DNA of 64,000 nucleotides from Clostridium facile (GTDB lineage: Bacteria > Bacillota > Clostridia > Oscillospirales > Ruminococcaceae). Positions 9,372 through 18,373 of this stretch are shown here, one piece after another; the first letter of the stretch is position 1; each line of letters opens with the position of its first letter. The translations under genes and the position numbers were made by a program. The notes under the pieces are model-generated. The model was not told where the DNA came from. It searched no databases and was given only the letters and a program-made list of their open reading frames with translations. Location: positions 1,302,001-1,366,000 of the forward strand of contig NZ_JACOQK010000001.1 in NCBI RefSeq assembly GCF_014297275.1. The letters are read 5' to 3'.

Positions 9372-10058
9372 ATGGCAATTCTTGAAACAAAAGATTTACG
9401 CAAGATATATGGCAATGGAGAAAGCGAAGTCCACGCTTTGGACGGGGTGTCTATCTCTGTAGAAGAAGGCGAGTTTGTTGCCGTTATCGGTACATCGGGC
9501 AGCGGTAAATCCACCCTGCTGAATATGATCGGCGGGTTAGACCGTCCTACTTCCGGTAGCGTCACGATTCGGGGCAAGGAGCTTTTGAAAATGAAGGACG
9601 AGGAATTAACCATTTTTCGCCGCAGAAACATCGGCTTTGTTTTTCAGAACTACAATCTGCTTCCGGTCCTCAATGTGTATGAGAACATCGTGTACCCCAT
9701 TGAGATCGACGGTGGCAAGACCGATACGGATTTTGTAAAAGAAATTATCCACACCCTCGGTTTGGAGCGAAAGCTCAAAAATATGCCGAACAATCTCTCC
9801 GGCGGCCAGCAGCAGAGAGTGGCGATTGCCCGTGCACTTGCAACAAAGCCCGCTATTATCCTTGCTGACGAGCCTACTGGAAATCTGGACTCTAAAACCA
9901 GTATGGACGTGATTCTGCTAATGCAATCCATCAGCAGACAATTTCATCAGACCACCATTATGATTACTCACAATGAAGAAATCGCTCAAATGGCAGACCG
10001 CACAATCCGCATTGAGGACGGCAAGGTTATTTTGGGAGGTGTGAAGTATGCACGCTAA
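9372..10058 (+). CDS. ABC transporter ATP-binding protein of the antimicrobial-peptide type
   Basis: A 228-residue ATPase of the MacB/LolD/BceA group, which powers an FtsX-type permease that moves or strips peptides and lipid-linked substrates at the membrane. Motifs in order: Walker A GTSGSGKST near residue 36, Q-loop NIGFVFQNYNLLP, signature LSGGQQQR, Walker B ILADEPTG, and the switch His in IMITHNEE. GGAGG at 9359-9363 lies eight bases before the chosen ATG (9372); an in-frame ATG at 9357 is too close to it. It overlaps the permease gene by 11 bases, so the two are translationally coupled. Genes for a response regulator and histidine kinase follow. Confidence 0.95.
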   Translation: MAILETKDLRKIYGNGESEVHALDGVSISVEEGEFVAVIGTSGSGKSTLLNMIGGLDRPTSGSVTIRGKELLKMKDEELTIFRRRNIGFVFQNYNLLPVLNVYENIVYPIEIDGGKTDTDFVKEIIHTLGLERKLKNMPNNLSGGQQQRVAIARALATKPAIILADEPTGNLDSKTSMDVILLMQSISRQFHQTTIMITHNEEIAQMADRTIRIEDGKVILGGVKYAR

Positions 10059-12609
10059 CCGGAATAAAAGTGCGGTCAAGCGGGTGGAAAAAGGCATGAT
10101 GAAAGCAAACCGCACCCGCAATCTGTTTGCGGTGTTTGCAATCGTCCTCACCACCTTTATGATCACCACGGTGTTCAGTTTAGGCATTAACTATATGGAA
10201 AATATGAAGTTAATGCAGGTACGAACGGCCGGTACAACCGCAAATGTGTCCCTTGCGATGCCGACGGCGGAGCAGGAACAGCAGATTAGAAACTTAGATT
10301 ATGTCAAAACCATTGGTACGCAGTATATGGTCGGCTCGGTTGCCGAGAAGAATGACGAGGGACGAGAGCTTTCCATTGCACTCCAGTATTACGACACCAC
10401 TGAATGGGAAAAACACTATCAGGAAGCCATTAAGGATTTGGAGGGCAAATACCCCGCAAGCGAAAATGAAATCATGCTATCGGAGGACGCACTTTCACAG
10501 CTTGGCATTACAGACCCGAAGCTGAATATGGAAATCCCCTTGTCCTACTATGATAAAAACGGTCAGCAGGAAAGGACTTTCACATTAAGCGGCTGGTTCC
10601 ATTCCTATGCAGGCACGGGAATGGGCTTTGTTTCAGAAAGCTATTGTAAAAACGCAGGCTATACAATGGCACAGGACGGCGTTCTCTCTTTATCGCTGAA
10701 GAAAATGCCCGACGATTTTATACGGATTCAAAAAGATGTGGAGTTAAACGAGAACCAGTCTTTTAGCGGTTCGGCTTCAATGAAATCATCAAGCGGTTCA
10801 GTTATCGCAATGGTGATCCTCTTGGTATTCTTCATCATTGGCAGCGGTTATCTGCTCATTTACAATATCCTATATATCTCCATTTCAAAGGATACCCGTT
10901 TTTATGGTTTGATGAAAACGCTGGGTACAACACAGGCGCAGATCAAATCGCTGGTGAAAAGTCAGGCGGTTAAGTTTGCCTGTATCGGTATTCCCATTGG
11001 CATTTTGTTAGCTACCGCCGTTTCCTTTGGCATTGTTCCTCTTGTCTTGAATGAGGGCTTTGAACAGGGCAAGTCGATAATGGATGCCGAGGTGTTCTTC
11101 CATCCGTCGATCTATATCCTGTCTATCCTCTTTTCGGCGGTAACAGTTTGGATTGCCTGCAATGCGCCGGCAAAAGCGGCGGCAAAAATTTCCCCTGTGG
11201 AAGCGCTGAAATTCCAGAACTTCGCGCCGAAGAAAACGAAAAGCAGAAATTCTACCAATGGCGGTAAGCTGCACGTGATGGCGTTCCACAATGTATTCCG
11301 TGACAAAAAACGTGCGATTCTTGTGTTTATGTCCCTCTTTATGGGTATCACCATGATTTTAGGCGTAAACGGAGTCATAAGAAGTATGAACGCCGAAAAC
11401 TTTATTAAAGAATATATGGATTATCACTTTGAGTACAACGATATCCAGTTTGAGCAGGCTGAACAGCCCAACAAGGAAGTACCGCAGTTTGACGAACATT
11501 TTGTGGAACAGATCAAGCAAGTCAATGGTATTGAAAATGTGGATGTTCAAAAGACCGTTTGGGCGGGCATTGACTTTGATGAAACCGCTTTGGAAGGCTT
11601 TATGAAAATCCAATATGAGGACAGCAGATATAAGTCCAAAGGGCAATCCTATGAACAGACGATAGAGACGCTGAAAGGGTACGCTGAATCCGGTGAGTAC
11701 GGCTGCTATATCACAACGCTTGACGATGACAAGGCGCTGGAAGAATACAATGCCAAGCATCCGGATACGCCCATTGACATGGAAGCATTCAAGCGTGGCG
11801 AAACAGCGATTGCAGGAAAAGATACCGAATATAACGCTCCCAATACCGCTTTAGTGGGTGAAACACTGACGCTGACCGCCGACAGCACTGATGGCAAGGC
11901 AACCGATTTCAAAATCGACGGAGCTTTTTACTATGACGATTATGGGAATAATCTTTCCGATAGTATTGGCAGACGAAAAGACATTCATATTGTGCCGAAT
12001 ATCATCTTCGTCAGCGAAGCGGGTATGGAACGCCTGACGACAGAACCGATCATTTCCGCAATCGGCGTGGATATTAAGAATTTCAATGACTTGGAACAAA
12101 TTGACAGCGAATTACAGGCAATCAACAGTACCTTGACCACATCGGAGTGGCAGATGAAATCTGCTGTTAACCAGAAAGAACTATTTAATCAGACGTTCTA
12201 TTCTGTCAATCTGTTAGGAAACGGTGCAGCAATTCTGCTCATTATCATTGGCTTGATTAACTTTGTTAATGTGATGCTGACCGGCGTAGTAGCAAGAAAA
12301 AATGAATTTGCTATTATGGAAAGCATTGGTACAACGAAAAAGCAGATTAGAAAGATATTGACCTTGGAAGGCGGTATTTACGCTCTCATCTCTACGTTGT
12401 TGATTATGACTTTTGGAAATACTTTCCTAATGTTGGTGGCGGACGCCGTTCCCCACATAGCAAACTATGCGGTATTTGAGTACCCTGTTGCACTTGTCAT
12501 CGGTTTGATCGCAGCAATCTTTGTGATCTGCCTGAGCGTTCCTGCCATTGTTTACAAGGCGACTTCAGATGAAACGGTCATTGAGCGGCTGCACAATTTT
12601 GAAAACTAA
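10048..12609 (+). CDS. FtsX-domain ABC permease, 853 residues
   Basis: This is the membrane partner of the preceding ATPase. One helix lies near residues 25-45, then an extracytoplasmic domain (about 50-250), three helices of a first FtsX core (about 255-380), a helix near 430, a second large external domain (about 450-710) and three more helices of a second FtsX core (about 715-850). Duplicated FtsX permeases with big external loops serve in antimicrobial-peptide resistance or export. GGAGGTG lies eight bases before its ATG inside the end of the ATPase gene. The exact substrate is not readable. It is longer than BceB, so it is a relative rather than a true BceB. Confidence 0.92.
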   Translation: MHANRNKSAVKRVEKGMMKANRTRNLFAVFAIVLTTFMITTVFSLGINYMENMKLMQVRTAGTTANVSLAMPTAEQEQQIRNLDYVKTIGTQYMVGSVAEKNDEGRELSIALQYYDTTEWEKHYQEAIKDLEGKYPASENEIMLSEDALSQLGITDPKLNMEIPLSYYDKNGQQERTFTLSGWFHSYAGTGMGFVSESYCKNAGYTMAQDGVLSLSLKKMPDDFIRIQKDVELNENQSFSGSASMKSSSGSVIAMVILLVFFIIGSGYLLIYNILYISISKDTRFYGLMKTLGTTQAQIKSLVKSQAVKFACIGIPIGILLATAVSFGIVPLVLNEGFEQGKSIMDAEVFFHPSIYILSILFSAVTVWIACNAPAKAAAKISPVEALKFQNFAPKKTKSRNSTNGGKLHVMAFHNVFRDKKRAILVFMSLFMGITMILGVNGVIRSMNAENFIKEYMDYHFEYNDIQFEQAEQPNKEVPQFDEHFVEQIKQVNGIENVDVQKTVWAGIDFDETALEGFMKIQYEDSRYKSKGQSYEQTIETLKGYAESGEYGCYITTLDDDKALEEYNAKHPDTPIDMEAFKRGETAIAGKDTEYNAPNTALVGETLTLTADSTDGKATDFKIDGAFYYDDYGNNLSDSIGRRKDIHIVPNIIFVSEAGMERLTTEPIISAIGVDIKNFNDLEQIDSELQAINSTLTTSEWQMKSAVNQKELFNQTFYSVNLLGNGAAILLIIIGLINFVNVMLTGVVARKNEFAIMESIGTTKKQIRKILTLEGGIYALISTLLIMTFGNTFLMLVADAVPHIANYAVFEYPVALVIGLIAAIFVICLSVPAIVYKATSDETVIERLHNFEN

Positions 12610-12615
12610 GTGAGT

Positions 12616-12655
12616 TTGCGGGACGGACGCAGCGCTGCTGCGTCTGTTCCCGCAA
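12616..12655 (+). promoter_or_regulatory. Long GC-rich hairpin between permease and response regulator
   Basis: TTGCGGGA pairs with TCCCGCAA and the inner GACGCAGC with GCTGCGTC around a GCT loop, giving a nearly continuous 18-bp stem seven bases after the permease stop. No T-run follows, so it is not a standard terminator. It may stabilise or process the mRNA, setting different levels of transporter and regulator. Confidence 0.7.
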
Positions 12656-12691
12656 CTCTGTATATTGAGGAAGGTGGTGTGTTCTGCGGCT

Positions 12692-13357
12692 ATGGCAAAT
12701 ATTTTTCTCCTTGAAGATGACAAAATTTTGAGCAAGGGCATTTCTATCGCCTTAAAAAAGGACGAGCATACGGTTACAGCAGTCTATGGCTATCTGGAAG
12801 CCTTGCAGCAATACCAAAAGCAAAAGTTTGATTTGTTCCTTCTGGATATTAACCTGCCCGACGGCAGCGGCCTTGCCCTTTGTGAAAAAATCCGTGAAAC
12901 TTCTGAAACACCTGTTTTGTTCCTGACCGCCAACGACACCGAGGAAGATATGCTTTCCGGCTTTTCGGCGGGCTGCGACGATTATATTTCCAAACCCTTT
13001 CCTATTGAAGTTTTGCGGAAAAAGGTGCTGGCGGTCTTAAAACGGACCGGTGGCGGAACTGCCCGCGTCCGATACCGGGATTTAGAAGTGGATAAGGAAA
13101 AGTGCCTTGTTTTGATGAAGGGACAGGAAATACACCTGACCTCAACGGAATACAAACTTCTCCTTTATCTGATGGAAAACAGGGGCAGGGTTGTTACAAA
13201 GGCCATGCTTTTGGAACAGCTTTGGGATATAGACGGGAACTTTGTGGATGACAATACGGTGCGTGTGAACATTAAGCGGCTGCGGCAGAAGCTGAATGAT
13301 GAAAAGCAGGAATACATTGTGACGGTTTTTGGTATGGGCTATACCTTTGGAGAATGA
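12692..13357 (+). CDS. OmpR-family response regulator
   Basis: The 221-residue protein has a receiver domain (about 1-120) with acidic residues in LLEDD, phospho-acceptor Asp52 in LLDINLPDG, switch Thr in LFLTAND and Lys in YISKPF, then a winged-helix DNA-binding domain (about 130-221, with LTSTEYKLLLYLMEN and DDNTVRVNIKRLRQKL). I start it at the ATG at 12692 because MANIFLLEDD is the usual opening; a GTG at 12677 is in frame but almost touches the purine-rich ribosome site. It should be phosphorylated by the kinase encoded directly downstream and probably activates the ABC operon through the ATTGTAA repeats. Confidence 0.93.
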   Translation: MANIFLLEDDKILSKGISIALKKDEHTVTAVYGYLEALQQYQKQKFDLFLLDINLPDGSGLALCEKIRETSETPVLFLTANDTEEDMLSGFSAGCDDYISKPFPIEVLRKKVLAVLKRTGGGTARVRYRDLEVDKEKCLVLMKGQEIHLTSTEYKLLLYLMENRGRVVTKAMLLEQLWDIDGNFVDDNTVRVNIKRLRQKLNDEKQEYIVTVFGMGYTFGE

Positions 13358-13359
13358 CG

Positions 13360-14376
13360 ATGAAGCATTTTGGAATTTACAGAAAACTGATTTTAATGGC
13401 AGGTGCTGCCACAGCGGCGGTATCGATTGGTGTGTTCTTTTTTATGGAGGACATTCTTTTCCGTATGCTTTTTATCGTTGCTGCTTTTGTGTTTTTATGC
13501 GGATTGTTGTTTCTGCTGGACTTTCTGCACAACCGCTATAACGATAACCTCTTGGAAGAGATCACACTGCTCATTGAAGCTTTGGTGGAGCAGCAGGAAC
13601 GGACGGTTTTTTCAGAAGCTGAGGACACCCTGACCGCACGGCTGCAGCACCAGCTTCTAAAGCTCCGCAATATTTTAAGAGCGCAGAATCAAATGCTGGC
13701 ACAGGAAAAAGAGCATATTAAGACTTTGATTTCTGATATTTCCCACCAAATCAAAACGCCGGTAGCGGCGGCGAACACCTTTGCGCAGCTGCTCGGTGAT
13801 ACAGGATTATCCGACGAGGAGCGAAACGAATATATTGCCACTCTGCAAATATCCCTGGAAAAGCTGACCTTTTTGACAAACAGCCTGATTAAAATGTCCC
13901 GTTTGGAAAGTGGCATTATCCGTCTAAAACCCGAACGAAACAGCCTAAACGATATTGTTTTGCAGGCGGTAAAAACGGTTTATGCCAAGGCAAGGGGAAA
14001 AAACATCACCATTACCTTTGACTGCGAACAGACCTTTGAAGCCCTGCTCGATTTTAACTGGACGGCAGAAGCCATTACCAACGTGCTTGACAATGCTGTG
14101 AAATACACCTCAAACGGTGGTGTTGTGGGTTTAAAAATTATCGAATACCCATCCTATCTGCGGCTGGATATATCCGACAACGGAATTGGGATTCCCGAAG
14201 AAGAACAGGCAAAGATCTTCGGTAGGTTTTACCGTGGAAAGCAGTCGGCGGGAGTTGACGGCGTAGGGATCGGTCTCTATCTTACCCGTGATATTGTGAA
14301 TAAGCAGAACGGGTATATCAAAGTAATATCTAATGAAAATGGCAGCATCTTTTCCCTATTCCTAAAAAAAGATTAG
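13360..14376 (+). CDS. Intramembrane-sensing histidine kinase (BceS-like)
   Basis: A 338-residue kinase with two N-terminal membrane helices (about 9-29 and 33-54) and almost no external loop, then a coiled linker, a HisKA dimerisation helix with His129 in ISDISHQIKTP, and a HATPase domain with the N box NVLDNAVKYTS and G boxes DISDNGIGIP and GVGIGLYLT. Kinases without a sensor domain usually take their signal from the partner ABC permease. GGAG lies seven bases before the ATG at 13360; another ATG at 13354 overlaps the regulator's stop codon and is also possible. Coupling to the previous gene is tight. Confidence 0.93.
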   Translation: MKHFGIYRKLILMAGAATAAVSIGVFFFMEDILFRMLFIVAAFVFLCGLLFLLDFLHNRYNDNLLEEITLLIEALVEQQERTVFSEAEDTLTARLQHQLLKLRNILRAQNQMLAQEKEHIKTLISDISHQIKTPVAAANTFAQLLGDTGLSDEERNEYIATLQISLEKLTFLTNSLIKMSRLESGIIRLKPERNSLNDIVLQAVKTVYAKARGKNITITFDCEQTFEALLDFNWTAEAITNVLDNAVKYTSNGGVVGLKIIEYPSYLRLDISDNGIGIPEEEQAKIFGRFYRGKQSAGVDGVGIGLYLTRDIVNKQNGYIKVISNENGSIFSLFLKKD

Positions 14377-14386
14377 AGGCGAGAAA

Positions 14387-14770
14387 ATGAAAACAATTTT
14401 GCTTGTCGATGATGACTCTTTTATTCGGCAGCTATTAGCGAAATTTTTCCAGAAAAATGGTTTTTCTGTTGCGGAAACAGATAGTTTACAGTCTGCAAAA
14501 CAATTTCTCGAAATAGATCAAGCGGAGCTTGTAGGTTCGGATTTGAATATGCCAGATGGAAATGGTTTTGAACTGTATAACTATGTTCATCAAAATTATC
14601 TCGATATCGGTTTTATGCTTCTCACAAATGATTTGAGGCTATTCGTTTGCAATAAAGCAAATGAATACAGCATCCCAATTGAGGCGAAAAATTCAAATGT
14701 GTTGATTGAGAAAATAACAAAGCAACTAAATACAGGCTCACCCTATGAAAAACAAAGGCGCAACCCGTAG
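14387..14770 (+). CDS. Stand-alone receiver-domain protein
   Basis: This 127-residue CheY-like protein has no output domain. The acidic triplet VDDD (8-10), Asp52 in SDLNMPDGNG and the switch Thr in FMLLTND are all present, so it could be phosphorylated. The conserved Lys-Pro of strand 5 is not in place: the sequence reads EYSIPIEAKN, so the Lys is lost or shifted. It starts ten bases after the kinase with a GAGGCGAG ribosome site, so it belongs to the same operon. It may be a phosphate sink or a decayed second response regulator; its codon use is more AT-rich than that of the kinase gene. Confidence 0.8.
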   Translation: MKTILLVDDDSFIRQLLAKFFQKNGFSVAETDSLQSAKQFLEIDQAELVGSDLNMPDGNGFELYNYVHQNYLDIGFMLLTNDLRLFVCNKANEYSIPIEAKNSNVLIEKITKQLNTGSPYEKQRRNP

Positions 14771-14858
14771 TTGACAAAGTGCATTTTCAGAGTGATAGAT
14801 TAAAAAGTTCTGTTTTGATATAATATTATTAGAATTCAAACAGAAGGAGGTACCCTCT

Positions 14859-15455
14859 ATGGCATTTGGTGAAAAACTATTTAAGCTGAGAAAAGAAAGA
14901 GGTCTGTCACAAGAGGCATTGGAAGAGAAGGTTAACACCACTTGTCAGGCGATTAGCAAATAGGAAAATAATCAAGGTTTTCCTGAAACAGAAAAGTTAA
15001 TGATACTTAATAATATTTTTGAAGTTTCCATTGACTATCTTTTGATACACAATCAACAGATGGGTGTTATGTAAGCCGTGAAAAAGCCGAATCGTGAATT
15101 TTACACGAGAAAAATTTTTCCCGCAGAATAGCGATTGGTATTGGCATAATAATCTGTTCCGCTTTTTCTTTTCGGTAAAAATACGGTCGTCGGTCTGATT
15201 TTTTGTGCAATATGTGTTGTGATAGGACTTGGGATTATTTTAGTTACCTGTTTGTCAGATCACGATTATGAATATAAGTCACTTAAACAAAATGTACTAA
15301 TGCTTGACCACAATTATTTGGATGACTTAAAAAAGCGCTACAGTTTTCTAAGGAAAAAGTACATTGGTATCATAATAGGGGGTTCTCTGTAGTACTATTA
15401 AACGGAATAATATTCTTTATTTCGATTGAGTTTTATAGTGTGCCCAAAAATAGCA
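14859..15455 (+). pseudogene. Decayed XRE-type regulator with membrane C-terminus
   Basis: From the ATG at 14859, with GGAGG seven bases upstream, the frame reads a helix-turn-helix of the XRE family (KLRKERGLSQEALEEKV). It meets TAG at 14961-14963 exactly where the family has Trp in the ISKWE motif (TGG to TAG). The same frame then continues (ENNQGFPETEKLMILNNIF) to a TAA at 15072. Beyond that, pieces of the usual membrane part appear in shifted frames, for example AICVVIGLGIILVTCLSD and HNYLDDLKKRYSFLRKKYIG, up to about 15455. One nonsense codon plus several frame changes mark it as a pseudogene. Intact homologues pair an XRE domain with C-terminal membrane helices. Confidence 0.85.
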
Positions 15456-15514
15456 GAGGTGCATAAAGAAGTATTGTAAAAATACTGACCTATGCCAAGT
15501 GAACGAGAAATAAG

Positions 15515-15551
15515 AAAACTCTATGTGAATGGACAAACCATTTAGAGTTTT
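15515..15551 (+). terminator. Probable terminator after the XRE pseudogene
   Basis: AAAACTCTA pairs with TAGAGTTTT and AATGG with CCATT, with a four-base bulge on the left arm and loop ACAAA, followed by T-rich sequence. It probably ends the ABC/two-component transcript or the remnant. Confidence 0.6.
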
Positions 15552-15555
15552 TTGT

Positions 15556-15780
15556 TTATTTCACATTTCAGCGTCCACAGGATTCGCAGCCGTCAATGAA
15601 GGGGACGATCTTGGGGGCTTGGGAGTTATTTGGCGGGGAGAAAATCCGCCAAAATCGCAAACATGTATATGTTTGCATTGCTTGCTATATTGAAGTGGCT
15701 TGCTGAATAGTAATCACATCTGATGTTGCCACACAACGCAAAGATGTGCGTTCCGGCTTCCAGCTAAAGCACCTAAAAAA
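15556..15780. other. Short non-coding stretch, possible mobile-element edge
   Basis: No gene is recognisable. The base composition is more balanced than in the AT-rich spacers elsewhere, and a small TTTGGCGG/CCGCCAAA hairpin occurs at about 15630-15655. It could be leftover sequence from the edge of the imported ABC/two-component island, but I cannot name it. Confidence 0.35.
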
Positions 15781-15800
15781 GCCCAGCAAAAAAGCTGGGC
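15781..15800 (-). terminator. Terminator of the membrane AraC regulator
   Basis: GCCCAGC and GCTGGGC form a 7-bp stem with a six-base loop nine bases beyond the stop codon of the leftward gene. On the minus strand it is followed by TTTTTT, a standard intrinsic terminator. Confidence 0.85.
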
Positions 15801-15808
15801 AAACAAAT

Positions 15809-18010
15809 TTATTCTTTTGGTTTGTTTTTCCGCATAGCGGCGGGAGAATTTCCAAACTGCTTTTTAAACAGCCGGTAAAAATGCTGCAAGGTAGTTACAC
15901 CAACCGATTCAAAAATATCCGCAATTGGTAAATCGGTATTTAAGATTAAATCCCGTGCTTTTTCCATACGTAAGGTAGTTAAATACTGGGTAAAGAAGGT
16001 GTTGGTATAATTTTTGAAAATACGACCCAGATATTTTGGAGAATAACCAAAGATATTGGAAATATAGGTAAGGGAAAGATTGGGGTTGCTGTAGTTTTCA
16101 TTTAAGTAGTCAATCATTTTTTGTTCAATATCCTGTTTGCTTTTGGATTTATTTTGGAAAGAAACCAAATAGCTACAAGCATCAAAGCACAATTGGGAAA
16201 GAACCGTCCTAGCATCCGATAGGCTGGATGCCTCTGTTATTTTATTGAGGATATCCTGATAATCAAAAAGGGTCTGGTTGCTGTCAAACGAAGTGATATG
16301 ACTGATGACATTCAAGGCAATCTGAAGCAGGTAAATGGGGATGAGCGGACTAACTTTTCCCTGGAAATCTTCAAAGATTTGGTCTAACAATTTGGTAACC
16401 TTTTCGGTATCACAAGTGTTTATGCTTCCAATTAAAGCAGAGATTGTGTTGGTTGGGAACTCTACTGGATCTACTTCCTGAATTTCCGTAAGGATATTAC
16501 CAGGTCCATAACAAATTGACATAAACATATTTTTTTGCATCTCATCATAGGAGTCTTTAATATCCTTTAACTGCGTTTGGGTCTGCCCTATAATATAAGA
16601 AGTACTAATTTCGGAATTTTTTAATGCATTTTGGCAATCTGTCAACACCTCTTTTAGAGCGATTGTGGTTGTATCGCCACACAGGATAAAAAACAGTTTG
16701 TTTTTATCCAAGTGCACACATAATGTTTTTCCAATTAATCCAAAAATGCTCTCAATTACTTCGCGGCATTTATGGGTTGCTTTTGTATGGTAGGAAATCC
16801 GATTATAATTATCAATTTGGCAAATAACAGGGGTATAGGAACCAATATAGCATTGTTCCAATTCTGTAATGGTATCCACATCGGTTTCGATATCCAAAAT
16901 ATAATCGGAAATCGCCATTTCATATGCTTTTTGTTTTGCTTTTAATCCTTTTTGAATCGCTTCATCCAATAATTGGGCGCCATCAAGCTGAGAATTCGAG
17001 GTTTCAGATACCTTTTTCACCAGTTTTTCATACGGGGAAAACGCACGGTATAAGATCAATAGGCAGAGGGTACAGAAAATCGCCAGTACCACAAAAATAG
17101 AGATGCCAATAATCAATAATGTTGGGAGAATCGCGGAAATAATATCCTGCTTTTGTATTACCCCTACAATATATAACCCCGGTTTTGGCTGATATCCACA
17201 ACTAACCAAGCGGGATGGCTCATTATAATCAAAATATTTATTTTCCTCATCAAATGGACTATTTTTAAATTGAGCATCCAGGTCATAATCCTTTAATGAT
17301 TTTCCAGTGCTTTGTAAAAAGTAATCCGATAAAATAACCCCATCGGAATTCACTAAATACATATTGCTGCCAGTATTTGTTACTATCCCATTCCGAATAT
17401 CGGTATAAGAGATATTTTTTGGAAGGATAAGCCCGGATAAAATACTGACTCTTGTCACATGAGCGCACAATCCAGAAGCGATATAAGAACCATCCTCCGA
17501 TATTTTTTGGTAGATCAAAGTACGATATTGAAATGGATTATTGGGGTCCATTTCGCCCTGGGCATTTGGAATCGCTACTGATGAAAAAACTCTGTCACTA
17601 TTTGAAAAGTCCACTTCCGCACTGCCGTTCCTAGTTCCGAAATAATCCCCTTGTTCATCGTAAAAAACCGCTTCATCCCTTTGGGCAGAATATACCTCAA
17701 TATATTCTGAAACAGATACATCAGTACGGTAAGTTAAAAATTCCTGTGTATCTTCTGGAGCATTAGAACCATCTAAAAAGTTTTTTAATGGTTCTTCCGT
17801 TACTAATTTTACAGCTTCCCTTTTAATCGTATCAAAAAAACTTTGTGTGTAAGAAGAACTTGCAACTTCAACCGATTGGCTTAGCTTATCCGCCATCATA
17901 TGTTCAAAATAAGTATAATAAGAAACATCAATAATCGCATTAGATACAATAAAAATTAAAACAAAGACCAATACGATCAATAATGATAATTTTTTAAATA
18001 CTTTAAACAT
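15809..18010 (-). CDS. Membrane-bound AraC-family regulator with extracellular sensor
   Basis: The 733-residue protein has an N-terminal membrane helix (about 9-32), a long extracellular region of Cache type (about 35-290), a second helix (about 297-322, IIGISIFVVLAIFCTLCLL), a cytoplasmic middle part (about 340-625) and a C-terminal AraC double helix-turn-helix (about 632-733; YLNENYSNPNLSLTYISNIF and ILNTDLPIADIFESVGVTTL). This plan is common among one-component sugar regulators in gut Clostridia: the outside domain senses a glycan fragment. The start at 18008-18010 follows GGAGG; an upstream in-frame ATG at 18112 has no ribosome site. It is divergent from the second GH78 gene and probably controls it. 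Confidence 0.9.
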   Translation of the reverse strand: MFKVFKKLSLLIVLVFVLIFIVSNAIIDVSYYTYFEHMMADKLSQSVEVASSSYTQSFFDTIKREAVKLVTEEPLKNFLDGSNAPEDTQEFLTYRTDVSVSEYIEVYSAQRDEAVFYDEQGDYFGTRNGSAEVDFSNSDRVFSSVAIPNAQGEMDPNNPFQYRTLIYQKISEDGSYIASGLCAHVTRVSILSGLILPKNISYTDIRNGIVTNTGSNMYLVNSDGVILSDYFLQSTGKSLKDYDLDAQFKNSPFDEENKYFDYNEPSRLVSCGYQPKPGLYIVGVIQKQDIISAILPTLLIIGISIFVVLAIFCTLCLLILYRAFSPYEKLVKKVSETSNSQLDGAQLLDEAIQKGLKAKQKAYEMAISDYILDIETDVDTITELEQCYIGSYTPVICQIDNYNRISYHTKATHKCREVIESIFGLIGKTLCVHLDKNKLFFILCGDTTTIALKEVLTDCQNALKNSEISTSYIIGQTQTQLKDIKDSYDEMQKNMFMSICYGPGNILTEIQEVDPVEFPTNTISALIGSINTCDTEKVTKLLDQIFEDFQGKVSPLIPIYLLQIALNVISHITSFDSNQTLFDYQDILNKITEASSLSDARTVLSQLCFDACSYLVSFQNKSKSKQDIEQKMIDYLNENYSNPNLSLTYISNIFGYSPKYLGRIFKNYTNTFFTQYLTTLRMEKARDLILNTDLPIADIFESVGVTTLQHFYRLFKKQFGNSPAAMRKNKPKE

Positions 18011-18373
18011 ATCTTTTCCTCCCAAAATTCCTTTTGCATCTATTTTATCATAAATTATCACAAAATGGTAGATTTTTATGAAAAAATATCCAAAAGAGAA
18101 TATTGTACCCAAATGTTAACTTGATTTTTTACCTAAAAGTTAAGCTTTTACCCACTGGACAATATACAAATTGCATAAAGTAGTGCATAATAGCAATCAA
18201 GGCGGATGGCTCTCCACAAGTTCGGTATTGGGGTTAAAAAGTATGCTGGACATAAAGAATGGAGAAAAAATAAACCGCAAATATAAATGAGAAGGAGGGA
18301 AACAGTTTATACCAATTTTGGTATTCGCTTTATTCAAAAGGTAATCTATCATAAAGGAGGAAATTATTGTATT
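18011..18373 (+). promoter_or_regulatory. Control region between AraC regulator and second GH78 gene
   Basis: This divergent spacer holds two TGCATAA direct repeats (18172-18178 and 18184-18190, 12-bp period), a plausible AraC-type site, and two copies of GTTAA (near 18115 and 18140). Two Shine-Dalgarno-like motifs follow: AGGAGGG near 18292, overlapping an ATG at 18287, and AGGAGG at 18355-18360, which serves the signal-peptide start at 18374. A precise promoter cannot be chosen by eye. Confidence 0.4.
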
